Part shown: positions 1 through 6,562 of the stretch, piece by piece
How the letters are laid out: every line of letters starts with the position of its first letter
How positions within the stretch are numbered: the stretch's first letter is position 1
Assembly: GCA_964590945.1 (NCBI GenBank)
Contig: CAZPXF010000008.1
Span: 1 to 38,007 of the forward strand
Origin: CAZPXF01 sp964590945
GTDB taxonomy: Bacteria; Bacillota; Clostridia; Lachnospirales; Lachnospiraceae
Direction of reading: 5' to 3'
Length of the DNA: 38,007 nucleotides
Program-made: the position numbers and the translations under genes
Notes under the pieces: model-generated
Told to the model about the DNA's origin: nothing
Databases searched by the model: none
Seen by the model: the letters and a program-made list of their open reading frames with translations, nothing else

Positions 1-152
1 GCGCTTTTAAATATGGTACGGCTGTTGGTATCTCTTACGTGTGTTGTTCCGGAAATGGCAGAAGAACTGCTCTCTTCGGATGTTCCGGATATTGTCTTTG
101 GTAATGTATTTTCTATATCTTTTGTAATCTGGGAAAATCCATTTTTATCCAT
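1..152 (-). CDS. Unknown protein, N-terminal 50 residues only
   Basis: The minus strand carries an ATG (complement of 150-152) preceded by GGAGG (complement of 157-161) 4 nt upstream. The frame stays open for 50 codons to the left edge of the window, so this is the 5' end of a gene continuing outside. The visible peptide begins MDKNGFSQITKDIENTLPKT and then becomes Ser/Thr-rich. There is no signal peptide, membrane segment or motif I recognise. It is transcribed divergently from spoIID, with about 190 bp between them. Function unknown. The SD plus open frame support a real gene; a longer homologue would be needed to name it. Confidence 0.55.
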   Translation of the reverse strand, partial: MDKNGFSQITKDIENTLPKTISGTSEESSSSAISGTTHVRDTNSRTIFKS

Positions 153-208
153 AATTCCTCCAACCGGATATGACAGGAGAAATCATTGTATAACAAAGAA
201 TTGCTGAT

Positions 209-227
209 GTTATATTGAAAATATAAC
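209..227. repeat. Perfect palindrome between divergent genes
   Basis: GTTATATT-GAA-AATATAAC is a perfect 8-bp inverted repeat with a 3-nt centre, lying between the left-edge minus gene and spoIID. Its size and place suit an operator for a dimeric regulator. There is no T-run, so it is not a terminator. The binding protein is unknown. Confidence 0.4.
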
Positions 228-344
228 ACGATGCACAGATTATTTCAACAGTAAATTTTTTGACGCAATCATATCTATGAGCTGCGGCAAATGCCGGAAA
301 GTATTCTTTTTCCACTCTCTCATGAATACTATAAATGAGGGAGT

Positions 345-1226
345 GTGTTAGATTTGCGGCAAAAAGGACATTTTTTCATTTCCATATTAATCATTATCAT
401 CCTTCTGCCATATGTGGTGACGGTTTTCATTCATGGATCAAAGGGAAATGCCGATGAAACCGGCTGGGAGGAATATCTTTTCGGGGAGCTTGCGGAGGAA
501 ATTTCCGGGGATTCAGATCTTGAAGCCGTGAAAGCGCAGGCAGTGATCGCGCGGACGAAGCTCTACAAAAAGGCTGCGGACGGAGAGAACCTGAAGGATC
601 TGTATGTCAACCCAAAGGACGCCGAAAAAAGATGGGGCGGCAGCCATTATGAGGAATATTATAAGAAATTTAAACAGGCCATTCAGGAGACAAAGCACCT
701 GGTTCTCATGTATGACGGGGAGCTGATCGATGCATCTTATCATAAGGTCAGCGCCGGAAATACAAGGAGCGCATCAGAGCTTGGGATGGAAGAAAACTAC
801 AATTATCTTCAGTCAAAGCAGTGCAATCATGACAAAGAATCCGACGAATTTGCAAAAGAAACTATTTTTACAACTGAAGAACTGGCGGAAAAGCTGGGGT
901 CAGGAAAGGAGGGCGTGGAGACTATAGAAATAAAAAAAGAAGATTCGGCGGGCTATGCGCTTGCAGTGCAAATTGACGGTGAATCGATGAATGGAGAAGA
1001 ATTTGCCGGGAAGCTGGGTCTGCCGTCGTCTTGTATGAAGATTACTGCTGTCGATAAAAATTTCGTTTTTATGACAAAAGGAATCGGACATGGTCTGGGA
1101 CTCAGCCAGTATGCGGCGGAGATTATGGCGGAGGAAGGAACAGGATACAGGGATATTCTGGAGTATTTTTATACAGGAGCAGAGATTGCCGACGGCGGAG
1201 AAATCGGCGGGCAAAAAGCGGAATGA
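345..1226 (+). CDS. spoIID: SpoIID/LytB-type engulfment lytic transglycosylase
   Basis: SpoIID is the membrane-anchored lytic transglycosylase that cleaves glycan strands stripped of stem peptides during engulfment of the forespore. Visible features are an N-terminal membrane anchor (about residues 10-29), the SpoIID core LEAVKAQAVIART with the family's essential Glu at about residue 60, and the C-terminal GIGHGLGLSQYA block. The length (about 290 aa) suits a clostridial SpoIID. It lies directly before a SpoIIQ-like gene, the spoIID-spoIIQ order known from clostridia. Start: GTG 345 gives the longest frame but sits only about 2 nt from the purine-rich GAGGGAG; TTG 354, about 10 nt downstream of it, is better spaced. 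An imperfect inverted repeat (313-323/335-345) covers this SD. Expected to act at the septal membrane in the mother cell. Confidence 0.93.
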   Translation: MLDLRQKGHFFISILIIIILLPYVVTVFIHGSKGNADETGWEEYLFGELAEEISGDSDLEAVKAQAVIARTKLYKKAADGENLKDLYVNPKDAEKRWGGSHYEEYYKKFKQAIQETKHLVLMYDGELIDASYHKVSAGNTRSASELGMEENYNYLQSKQCNHDKESDEFAKETIFTTEELAEKLGSGKEGVETIEIKKEDSAGYALAVQIDGESMNGEEFAGKLGLPSSCMKITAVDKNFVFMTKGIGHGLGLSQYAAEIMAEEGTGYRDILEYFYTGAEIADGGEIGGQKAE

Positions 1227-1243
1227 ATTTCAAAATGAAAAAT

Positions 1244-1272
1244 GTATAAGCTTTTTCATTTCTGGCAAAGAT
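1244..1272 (+). promoter_or_regulatory. Candidate sigma-F promoter of spoIIQ
   Basis: GTATA (1244-1248), 15 nt, then GGCAAAGAT (1264-1272) resembles the forespore sigma-F pattern GYATA-N15-GGnnAnAnT, with one departure in the -10 part. SpoIIQ is sigma-F dependent in Bacillus subtilis, so the position makes sense. The leader would be only about 11 nt. It lies partly inside a 10-bp inverted repeat, AAATGAAAAA (1233-1242)/TTTTTCATTT (1252-1261). Confidence 0.45.
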
Positions 1273-1290
1273 ATTGTCAGAGGTGATGAA

Positions 1291-2103
1291 ATGAGCAACA
1301 ACAGTAAAAATCAGAAAAATTCAGGCAGGCAGCAGGGAAAGCAGATCGCTGCAGTTTGTCTTGTCGTATGCTTTGTGGCTGCACTGGCAATTGCAGGAAC
1401 ATATATTTTTAACAGGAATGATTCCATGGGCAGTCAGGCGTCGACAGAAGGGACAGATGACTCCACAGCGGCTCCGGATATATCAAAGGAAGCAAGCCAG
1501 AGCAACAGTGATTCCGAAGAAAATGCTGATGGAGATACACAGAGAGAAACAACAGCAGAGACAGCGTCTGATACGATTCAGAACGAAGCTGAAAATGCCG
1601 ATGATGACGCCAAAACAGAGGATGGAGCGGGAAGTACCATGCAATCCGAAAATGATGTGTCACAGCAGACAAGCGTTGCGCCTCAGGGAGAATTGTCCCT
1701 TGCGTGGCCGGTGGATGGAAGCGTTCTTATGAGTTACAGCATGGATAAGACTGTATTTTTCAAGACATTAAATCAGTACAAATACAATCCTGCCATGCTG
1801 ATCGGCGGAGAAGTTGGCGACGAGGTGAAATCTTCAGCTTCCGGAACGATCTCATCCATCGAGGCAGCGCCGCAGACCGGCACGACTGTTACGATGAACA
1901 TTGGAAATGGTTATGCGGTCGTATACGGACAGCTGAAGGAGATTTCGGTTGAAGAGGGCGACTATGTGGACGCGGGAGAACTGCTCGGTTATCTGAGCGA
2001 GCCTACGAAGTATTATACGGAGGAGGGCTGCAACCTGTATTATCAGGTGCTCGAAAATGGAAATCCGGTGAACCCAATGGATTATCTGGACAGTGAACAG
2101 TAA
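1291..2103 (+). CDS. spoIIQ: SpoIIQ-like degenerate M23 (LytM-fold) protein
   Basis: SpoIIQ is made in the forespore and pairs with mother-cell SpoIIIAH to form the channel across the engulfing membranes. The 270-aa product has a transmembrane helix at residues 18-40, an acidic Ser/Thr/Gln/Glu-rich linker, and a C-terminal LytM/M23 fold ending in NPMDYL, typical of that fold. The metallopeptidase residues look lost: the usual YAHL is YGQL, the usual HLHFE is NLYYQ, and no HxxxD is seen. It is therefore predicted to be a catalytically dead scaffold, as in Bacillus SpoIIQ but unlike Clostridioides difficile SpoIIQ, which keeps zinc ligands. ATG 1291 is chosen for AGAGGTG just upstream. It sits 64 nt after spoIID and has its own sigma-F-like promoter. 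Confidence 0.85.
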   Translation: MSNNSKNQKNSGRQQGKQIAAVCLVVCFVAALAIAGTYIFNRNDSMGSQASTEGTDDSTAAPDISKEASQSNSDSEENADGDTQRETTAETASDTIQNEAENADDDAKTEDGAGSTMQSENDVSQQTSVAPQGELSLAWPVDGSVLMSYSMDKTVFFKTLNQYKYNPAMLIGGEVGDEVKSSASGTISSIEAAPQTGTTVTMNIGNGYAVVYGQLKEISVEEGDYVDAGELLGYLSEPTKYYTEEGCNLYYQVLENGNPVNPMDYLDSEQ

Positions 2104-2118
2104 ATTGTAGTACGATAT

Positions 2119-2163
2119 AAGTACGGCTTAGATCCTGACGGAATAAGCTGTACTTATTTTTTT
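2119..2163 (+). terminator. Rho-independent terminator after spoIIQ
   Basis: AAGTACGGCTTA (2119-2130) pairs with TAAGCTGTACTT (2144-2155) through one G-U wobble, followed by a run of T (2157-2163). It closes the spoIID-spoIIQ unit, just ahead of the SD of the next gene. Confidence 0.9.
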
Positions 2164-2174
2164 GAAGGTGGAAA

Positions 2175-2441
2175 ATGGAACATACAAAGGGTGAAAATTA
2201 TACATATATCCTCAGATGTGCGGACGGAAGCCTGTACACCGGCTGGACGAATGATCTGAAGCGCCGTCTTGCGGCGCATAATGCGGGGACTGCGTCGAAA
2301 TACACGAAAACGCGCCGTCCGGTGAAGCTGATCTATTATGAGACATTTGCCTCAAAGCAGGAGGCTATGCGGCGGGAATATGCGATCAAGCAGTTTTCCC
2401 GCGAGGAAAAACTGAAGCTGATCCGTTCAAAAGAAATGTGA
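2175..2441 (+). CDS. GIY-YIG domain protein, YhbQ/YazA (UPF0213) type
   Basis: An 88-residue single-domain GIY-YIG protein. The diagnostic YILRCADGSLYTGWT at the N-terminus carries the two Tyr-containing strands (YIL ... LYTGW), followed by DLKRRLAAHN and a conserved region around LIYYETFASKQEAMRREYAIK, which has the family's Arg and Glu. The length equals that of the stand-alone YhbQ/YazA family, predicted small nucleases of uncertain role in DNA repair or metabolism. ATG 2175 follows AAGGTGG. It is 16 nt upstream of the next gene and probably cotranscribed with it. Confidence 0.88.
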   Translation: MEHTKGENYTYILRCADGSLYTGWTNDLKRRLAAHNAGTASKYTKTRRPVKLIYYETFASKQEAMRREYAIKQFSREEKLKLIRSKEM

Positions 2442-2457
2442 TGGGAGGAATTGAGAC

Positions 2458-2934
2458 ATGCGTTTATACATTAAGCAAAGAGTATTTTCATGGGAGGATA
2501 CCTATGATGTTTACGACGAGGAGGGCAATGTCAGATATAATGTGAAAGGCGAATTTTTTTCTCTGGGGCATCGCCTTCACGTAAGAGATGCGTCCGGTAA
2601 TGAGATCGGCCTGATCAAGGAGAAGATTCTTTCGGTGCTGACGTGCTTTGAGATTGAGATCGGCGGGAAAAAAGCAGGAAGAATCCAGAAAAAGTTTTCT
2701 TTCCTTCATCCCAGATACGAGGTGGATTTTCGAGGATGGCGCGTGGAAGGAAATATGATGGGATGGGAGTATGACGTCTACGATGGATGCAGCTCTGTCG
2801 TACATATCTCAAAAAAGATACTTTCATGGGGAGATACATACGCTTTGGAGTTCGCAGACCCGGCAGATGAGCTGGACGGACTCCTGCTTGTAATTGCGAT
2901 CGATGCGGCTAACTGCACGAAAAAAGAAGCATAA
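2458..2934 (+). CDS. LURP-one-related (YxjI/tubby-like fold) protein
   Basis: A 158-aa soluble protein matching the LURP-one-related/YxjI family, a beta-barrel fold related to the tubby C-terminal domain. Supporting traits are the opening LYIKQRVFSWEDTYDVYDE, the repeated pattern of short strands with Gly-Asn or Gly-Lys turns, and the closing KILSWGDTYALEF, which echoes the start as expected for the pseudo-symmetric barrel. Members are implicated in membrane or lipid binding, but no bacterial function is established. ATG 2458 has GGGAGG about 10 nt upstream. It follows the GIY-YIG gene closely. No signal peptide or membrane helix. Confidence 0.8.
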   Translation: MRLYIKQRVFSWEDTYDVYDEEGNVRYNVKGEFFSLGHRLHVRDASGNEIGLIKEKILSVLTCFEIEIGGKKAGRIQKKFSFLHPRYEVDFRGWRVEGNMMGWEYDVYDGCSSVVHISKKILSWGDTYALEFADPADELDGLLLVIAIDAANCTKKEA

Positions 2935-2992
2935 TACGCCGAAACGGTCATGGAGTTTATATAATGAGCCGGATTATTCAGTTACAAACTGC

Positions 2993-3021
2993 ATGACAAA
3001 ACGTTTTTTATCCGTTATAAT
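2993..3021 (+). promoter_or_regulatory. Sigma-A-type promoter of the XRE gene
   Basis: ATGACA (2993-2998), a 17-nt spacer, then TATAAT (3016-3021). It sits 47 nt upstream of the ATG of the XRE-family gene. Confidence 0.75.
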
Positions 3022-3067
3022 AGGCACATAGAAACAGAACGTATGTTTGCTTCGGAGGTTGATAAGT

Positions 3068-3499
3068 ATGATCCATGAGAGACGAACCGGGCAGAAGATG
3101 AAGCGTGTGTGTGAGGAGAGAGGACTGACTGTACAGGAGATACAAAAGAAGCTGGGAATCGGCGCCCATCAGTCAATTTATAATTGGTTTAATGGGAGAT
3201 CTATGCCGACATTAGACAATTATTACAGTCTCTGCAAGATGCTGGGTGTGGCGATGGAGAGTATGATCGTAGAGGATACCGGGGACCGGGAACAATCAGT
3301 AAGAGAACAGGAAACCGGCGCTGGCGAAGCTGACCGGGACTCCCTGACAGATGAAGGATGCCCTCAAGAGAACATGTCACAGTCAATTTCCGGAACATGT
3401 ATTTTCCGGACAGACTTCTTTGAAGAGAAGATACGATCCCTGGGGCGGGCGGAGCGGTTCCGGGCAGTTTTTAAAAAACAATGTTTGCTGATCATATAG
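3068..3499 (+). CDS. XRE-family helix-turn-helix regulator
   Basis: A 143-aa protein with a Cro/C1-type HTH at about residues 8-62: GQKMKRVCEERGLTVQEIQKKLGI, then HQSIYNWFNGRSMPTLDNYYSLCKMLGV. The WFNGRSMPTLDN part is a typical recognition helix/turn followed by the 'choose a context by name' segment of XRE repressors. The second half is acidic, then basic (RAERFRAVFKKQ), with no known effector domain. ATG 3068 is chosen because GGAGG (3054-3058) lies 9 nt upstream; a TTG at 3047 is also in frame but overlaps this SD. A good sigma-A promoter precedes it. Targets unknown; no prophage genes adjoin it. Confidence 0.8.
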   Translation: MIHERRTGQKMKRVCEERGLTVQEIQKKLGIGAHQSIYNWFNGRSMPTLDNYYSLCKMLGVAMESMIVEDTGDREQSVREQETGAGEADRDSLTDEGCPQENMSQSISGTCIFRTDFFEEKIRSLGRAERFRAVFKKQCLLII

Positions 3500-3679
3500 C
3501 CTGTCATTTTCCGCGATTTACGGTAAAGTGATGCCGGAACCATCCCGCACAATTTCAGATTATTTGTGTGCGAGGCGCGAACACATGACAGGACTTCTCA
3601 CCGGTCATCAGGAGATTATCGAGATGAAAAGGCCCTCAACGGAGTATCCTTTCGTATGCCTGGCAGCAAAAAAGGCTGC

Positions 3680-3725
3680 GCACTAACCTGCGTGAGCATA
3701 TCAGCGTTAGTGCGGCAACCTCTTT
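3680..3725. terminator. Likely bidirectional terminator between XRE gene and rubrerythrin
   Basis: GCACTAAC (3680-3687) pairs perfectly with GTTAGTGC (3706-3713). The left side is preceded by AAAAAAGG and the right side followed by CCTCTTTT, so it can serve both converging genes. The rest of 3500-3777 holds short open frames only, for example a 33-codon one in front of the hairpin (ATG AAA AGG is its internal Met). I cannot support any as a gene. Confidence 0.65.
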
Positions 3726-3777
3726 TAACTTAAGCTTTTTTTAAGATTAGCCAGGCCAGATCGATTACGACTGTAGC

Positions 3778-4320
3778 TTAGCCAAAGTATCTCTTTAACA
3801 GACCTTCAAATGCCTTTCCATGTCTTGCCTCGTCACGAGCCATCTCGTGAACGGTGTCATGGATTGCGTCAAGGTTAGCTGCTTTTGCACGTTTAGCAAG
3901 ATCGAATTTTCCGGCTGTTGCGCCATTCTCTGCCTCTACACGCATCTCAAGGTTCTTCTTTGTGCTGTCTGTAACAACTTCGCCAAGTAACTCTGCAAAT
4001 TTAGCAGCGTGCTCAGCCTCTTCATAAGCTGCCTTCTCCCAGTATAATCCGATTTCCGGATAACCCTCTCTGTGAGCAACTCTTGCCATAGCAAGATACA
4101 TACCTACTTCTGAGCACTCTCCTTCAAAGTTAGCTCTTAAATCTGCAAGGATATCCTCGCTGACGCCCTTTGCAACACCAACAACGTGCTCAGCAGCCCA
4201 TGTCCTCTCCTCAGTCTGAAGGATGAATTTCTCAGGACCTACATGACAGACTGGGCATTCAGCCGGTGCAGAATCTCCTTCATAAACGTAGCCACATACA
4301 GAACAAACATATTTTGCCAT
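3778..4320 (-). CDS. rbr: Reverse rubrerythrin (NADH peroxidase family)
   Basis: A 180-aa diiron peroxidase that detoxifies hydrogen peroxide (and probably oxygen) in strict anaerobes. The rubredoxin domain is at the N-terminus: C6-S-V-C9 and C22-P-V-C25 form the Fe(Cys)4 site. It is followed by the four-helix ferritin-like domain with the iron ligands in FEGECSEVGMYLAMA, YEEAEHAAKF and MARDEARHGKAFEGLL. This domain order (rubredoxin first) defines the 'reverse' type, such as the peroxide-induced proteins of Clostridium acetobutylicum. The start at 4320 is chosen for the AAAAGGAG SD about 9 nt upstream; 12 upstream codons in frame lack one. It has its own strong promoter with a PerR-like operator and lies beside the perR gene. 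Confidence 0.93.
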   Translation of the reverse strand: MAKYVCSVCGYVYEGDSAPAECPVCHVGPEKFILQTEERTWAAEHVVGVAKGVSEDILADLRANFEGECSEVGMYLAMARVAHREGYPEIGLYWEKAAYEEAEHAAKFAELLGEVVTDSTKKNLEMRVEAENGATAGKFDLAKRAKAANLDAIHDTVHEMARDEARHGKAFEGLLKRYFG

Positions 4321-4377
4321 AACTTTGATCTCCTTTTCTTTTAAATATTTGAGCACACATTCTTATGTGCAGTTTTT

Positions 4378-4400
4378 AATAATAGTAACTTTTACTGATT
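4378..4400 (-). promoter_or_regulatory. Candidate PerR operator at rubrerythrin promoter
   Basis: On the plus strand AATAATAGT (4378-4386) and TTACTGATT (4392-4400) lie directly downstream of the -10 of the rbr promoter. The same two 9-mers occur at the same place relative to the perR promoter. The centre also forms AGTAA-CTT-TTACT. Being at the start site, it fits repression by PerR. Confidence 0.5.
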
Positions 4401-4402
4401 TT

Positions 4403-4431
4403 AATATACCAGACTTGCGAACGGTTGTCAA
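4403..4431 (-). promoter_or_regulatory. Rubrerythrin promoter (sigma-A type)
   Basis: Reading the minus strand: TTGACA (complement of 4426-4431), 17 nt, TATATT (complement of 4403-4408). Consensus -35 and spacing, with the operator-like sequence immediately downstream. Confidence 0.85.
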
Positions 4432-4476
4432 CAGATATTATATATTTTTTCTCAAAAGATTGAAAAGCCTTTGAGA

Positions 4477-4866
4477 TCAGTGTTCCTGACAACATTCCTC
4501 GCATTCGCCGTAAAATGTGACGTCATAATGATGAATCTTTCCGGCGCATTTTTCCGAAGCCGCTGCAGACAATTTCGGGAAATCAGTTGCCTCCACATCC
4601 AAAATCCTGCCGCATTTGGAACAGAAGAAATGGAAATGGGGCGTGGTTTTTCCATCAAAACGATCACCGCCATCCGGAGTAGAAATCTTCACGATATCCC
4701 CATTGGCTGCGAGAAGATTCAGATTTCGGTAGACAGTACCAAGACTGATATTCGGAAACTGCTTCTTTACATGCATATATACAGTATCGGCTGTCGGATG
4801 CTCCCTGGTAGATAAAAGATACTCGCGAATGCATTCTCTCTGTCGGCTGTATTTTAGTGCAGTCAT
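4477..4866 (-). CDS. perR: PerR-type peroxide sensor, Fur family
   Basis: A 129-aa Fur-family repressor. An N-terminal winged helix (about residues 1-70) is followed by a metal-binding dimerisation domain. Lined up by eye with Bacillus subtilis PerR, every key residue is present: H23 (for H37), D71 (D85, the Asp that separates PerR from Fur), H77 and H79 (H91, H93) and D90 (D104) for the regulatory metal, and C82/C85 with C122/C125 for structural zinc. Oxidation of the iron-site histidines by peroxide should release it from DNA. The start has GGGGG 6-7 nt upstream. It lies next to rubrerythrin in the same orientation, with a separate promoter for each. Autoregulation is likely from the shared operator sequence. 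Confidence 0.9.
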   Translation of the reverse strand: MTALKYSRQRECIREYLLSTREHPTADTVYMHVKKQFPNISLGTVYRNLNLLAANGDIVKISTPDGGDRFDGKTTPHFHFFCSKCGRILDVEATDFPKLSAAASEKCAGKIHHYDVTFYGECEECCQEH

Positions 4867-4886
4867 AAATCCCCCTTTTCAATAAT

Positions 4887-4903
4887 AATAATAGTTACTG
4901 ATT
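4887..4903 (-). promoter_or_regulatory. Candidate PerR operator at its own promoter
   Basis: AATAATAGT (4887-4895) overlaps TTACTGATT (4895-4903) by one base, immediately downstream of the perR -10. The same 9-mers are found at the rbr promoter, though there with a 5-nt gap. An AAT repeat extends the left side to 4881. Confidence 0.5.
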
Positions 4904-4905
4904 AA

Positions 4906-4934
4906 ATCATATAGAAACAGAACGGTATTGTCAA
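4906..4934 (-). promoter_or_regulatory. perR promoter (sigma-A type)
   Basis: Minus strand: TTGACA (complement of 4929-4934), 17 nt, TATGAT (complement of 4906-4911), 40 nt upstream of the perR start codon. Confidence 0.82.
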
Positions 4935-5060
4935 TAGATTTTTGCAAAAAATACCGTGTAGAAATTTCTGCGGAATTGTGTGAAAATATTCTTGAAATAA
5001 ACTGACGGAAAAATTTCGGTTTTTTCTTAAAAAAGAAATTGACAAATTTGGAAATATACA

Positions 5061-5249
5061 TTTTGCACAAATTTGGAAAATGAAGTCGAAAAACAGAACA
5101 TATGTATTTTTGAGTTATCCACATTCAAAAACCTTGATTTTTATGAAAAAAGCGATTTATACACAGAGTTATCCACATTATCCACAAAAATTTACGTCAA
5201 TTTTGTGGATAATTATTTTGAAGAAAAAGAACGAATGTTTTGTGTAAAA
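5061..5249. other. DnaA-box cluster in AT-rich gene-free DNA
   Basis: The 615-bp stretch 4867-5481 has no convincing gene. Within it are four perfect DnaA boxes (TTATCCACA): 5115-5123, 5169-5177, 5178-5186 (the last two abut), and one inverted at 5204-5212. Three more fit the relaxed TTWTNCACA: 5061-5069, 5157-5165, and inverted 5241-5249. The flanks are rich in A/T runs that could unwind. This could be a DnaA-titration or DnaA-regulated site, or an origin-like element. No dnaA, dnaN or rpmH is nearby and gene orientation does not flip here, so a main oriC is not shown. Confidence 0.75.
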
Positions 5250-5267
5250 ATGATAGAAAGAAAAAAA

Positions 5268-5330
5268 TGTCGAAGAAATCAGCAGAAAATCGAATTTTGG
5301 AAATATCAATTTTCTGTTATTGATTCGACA
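5268..5330. promoter_or_regulatory. Two facing Spo0A-type boxes
   Basis: TGTCGAA at 5268-5274 and its inverse TTCGACA at 5324-5330 match the Spo0A (0A) box core. They lie just right of the DnaA-box cluster. In Bacillus subtilis, Spo0A binding at oriC restrains replication as sporulation begins; a similar link here is inference. Confidence 0.4.
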
Positions 5331-5481
5331 AAATTATCTGATAATTTGACCCGAATGACCGGCAAAAGTTTTTTTCATCGAAAAGGGTGCTTTAGTAAAA
5401 ATAATTTTTCATAAGGTTGCTAAAATATAAAAAAGAGAATATAATATGTAACACGAAAGAAAATACAGGAGGAAACGTGAT

Positions 5482-5688
5482 ATGGCAAAGATTAATAAAC
5501 AGATGACAATGGGCGAGATTCTGATGATTGATATGGATATTGCAAATATTCTTTTGGAAGTGGGTATGCATTGCATTGGCTGTCCGGCACATCAGAGCGA
5601 GACTCTTGAGGAAGCTGCAATGGTTCACGGATTGGATGTTGATCTCCTTGTCGAAAAGATCAATGCATTTCTTGCAGCTAAAGCATGA
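5482..5688 (+). CDS. DUF1858-family small CxxC protein
   Basis: A 68-aa protein with the DUF1858 signature: an N-terminal MTMGEILMIDMDIANILLEVGM helix pair, then HCIGCPAHQSETLEEAAMVHG, whose CxxC is preceded by Met-His and followed by the conserved ET-EEA helix. Such proteins occur alone or fused to hybrid-cluster or redox proteins in anaerobes and are presumed redox- or metal-active through the Cys pair. ATG 5482 has AGGAGG about 10 nt upstream. It is monocistronic, ending at a strong terminator. The long regulatory region upstream includes the DnaA and 0A boxes, so one reading is that those sites control this gene. Confidence 0.88.
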   Translation: MAKINKQMTMGEILMIDMDIANILLEVGMHCIGCPAHQSETLEEAAMVHGLDVDLLVEKINAFLAAKA

Positions 5689-5714
5689 TTAAAGCAGATT
5701 CAAGCAAGTATAAA

Positions 5715-5749
5715 AGAGGGTAATCCGCTGTCGGGATACCCTCTTTTTC
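5715..5749 (+). terminator. Terminator after the DUF1858 gene
   Basis: AGAGGGTA-ATCC pairs with GGGA-TACCCTCT around a short loop, then TTTTT (to 5748). It also lies between converging genes, with A-rich sequence on the left, so it may serve mecA as well. Confidence 0.88.
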
Positions 5750-5768
5750 AATGTACGTCCGGATTCTT

Positions 5769-6476
5769 CTAAAAACCGGAAAGCTGTTCTACGGCATTCT
5801 GATTGATCATAAGCGTGCAATGTTCTTCCAAAAACGCCAGAGTCACGCCGTCAGCTTTCTCAAGAGAAGCATATTCGGTAAACATATTACAGATCCGGTT
5901 GAACTCGCCGGTGGTATAATCTGATAAGGAGAGAGCAAGGATGTAAACCTGCTCAACAGGGTCTTTATATAATGTAGAAACGCCTTTATACAGGGGCGCA
6001 AGAAACTTGCAGGCGCTTATTACATTGTCAAGTGTTGTGAAAGAGAAGAGCCGGACTGAAGCGGCAGTTTCCTCTGCGGCCTCGGACTGGTTGGTCTTCT
6101 GTGCTTCCACAGCCTGTTTCATCTTATTTAGAAGATCCAAAATATCTTCAGCTCCTTCCAATGTTTCGAGAAATTCTTTTTTGGCGGAACTGATAGATGC
6201 AGATCCTGGAAAACGCTGTTCCAAATCATCCGGATTATTGACCTTTGTAATAATCAATATAATGGAATCCATCGACGGGATGGCTTCAATCATCAGAGGA
6301 ATATTCTCTGCTTCAAAACCGAGCTCGGTTGCTGCCATCTGCATCATGTCATGGAAAAGTGATTTTGCCTTCTCAGAGCCAAATGCAAGTTCGCTCAGCT
6401 TTAGCTTGCGGTCTTCCAGATCAGCGGGAGTCAATATACAACGAATCTGATTTTCATTGATCCTTTCAATCTTCAT
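5769..6476 (-). CDS. mecA: Adaptor protein MecA
   Basis: MecA delivers substrates to the ClpC-ClpP protease. The 235-aa product begins MKIERINENQIRCILTPADLEDR, matching the MecA N-terminal domain (substrate binding; Bacillus MecA begins very similarly with MEIERINENT). A Glu/Lys/Gln-rich linker around residues 105-140 leads to a C-terminal domain starting near FSFTTLDNVISACKFLAP, the ClpC-binding part. The length is close to Bacillus MecA (about 218 aa). The start is preceded by AGGAAGTG. It is monocistronic on the minus strand with its own sigma-A promoter; a small ACAAAT-gtttt-ATTTGT inverted repeat (6493-6509) lies in the leader. In Clostridia, which lack the Bacillus competence circuit, the targets are not known. 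Confidence 0.88.
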   Translation of the reverse strand: MKIERINENQIRCILTPADLEDRKLKLSELAFGSEKAKSLFHDMMQMAATELGFEAENIPLMIEAIPSMDSIILIITKVNNPDDLEQRFPGSASISSAKKEFLETLEGAEDILDLLNKMKQAVEAQKTNQSEAAEETAASVRLFSFTTLDNVISACKFLAPLYKGVSTLYKDPVEQVYILALSLSDYTTGEFNRICNMFTEYASLEKADGVTLAFLEEHCTLMINQNAVEQLSGF

Positions 6477-6516
6477 TCAATCACTTCCTGTCACAAATGT
6501 TTTATTTGTTCTACTT

Positions 6517-6545
6517 AGTATATACAAAAAAAAAATAGATGTAAA
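6517..6545 (-). promoter_or_regulatory. mecA promoter
   Basis: Minus strand: TTTACA (complement of 6540-6545), 17 nt including a T-run, TATACT (complement of 6517-6522), 41 nt upstream of the mecA start. Confidence 0.72.
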
Positions 6546-6562
6546 GTTTTTTTAAAAAATGC

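Noticed and set aside
13..207. 64-codon plus-strand open frame at the left edge
   Set aside because: It lies opposite the better supported minus-strand gene start (SD plus open frame), has no SD of its own and a composition typical of an antisense frame.
3500..3777. Short open frames between the XRE gene and rubrerythrin (including a 33-codon frame ending before the terminator)
   Set aside because: Short, no recognisable domain, and interrupted by the terminator hairpin; could be a gene remnant but not supportable.
5061..5330. Calling this the chromosomal origin oriC
   Set aside because: DnaA boxes and AT-rich DNA are present but there is no dnaA, dnaN, recF or rpmH nearby and no divergence of gene direction; kept only as a DnaA-box cluster.
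5073..5414. 113-codon plus-strand frame starting with TTG across the AT-rich region
   Set aside because: It is Lys/Asn/Phe-rich low complexity, runs through the DnaA boxes, has no SD and shows no domain.
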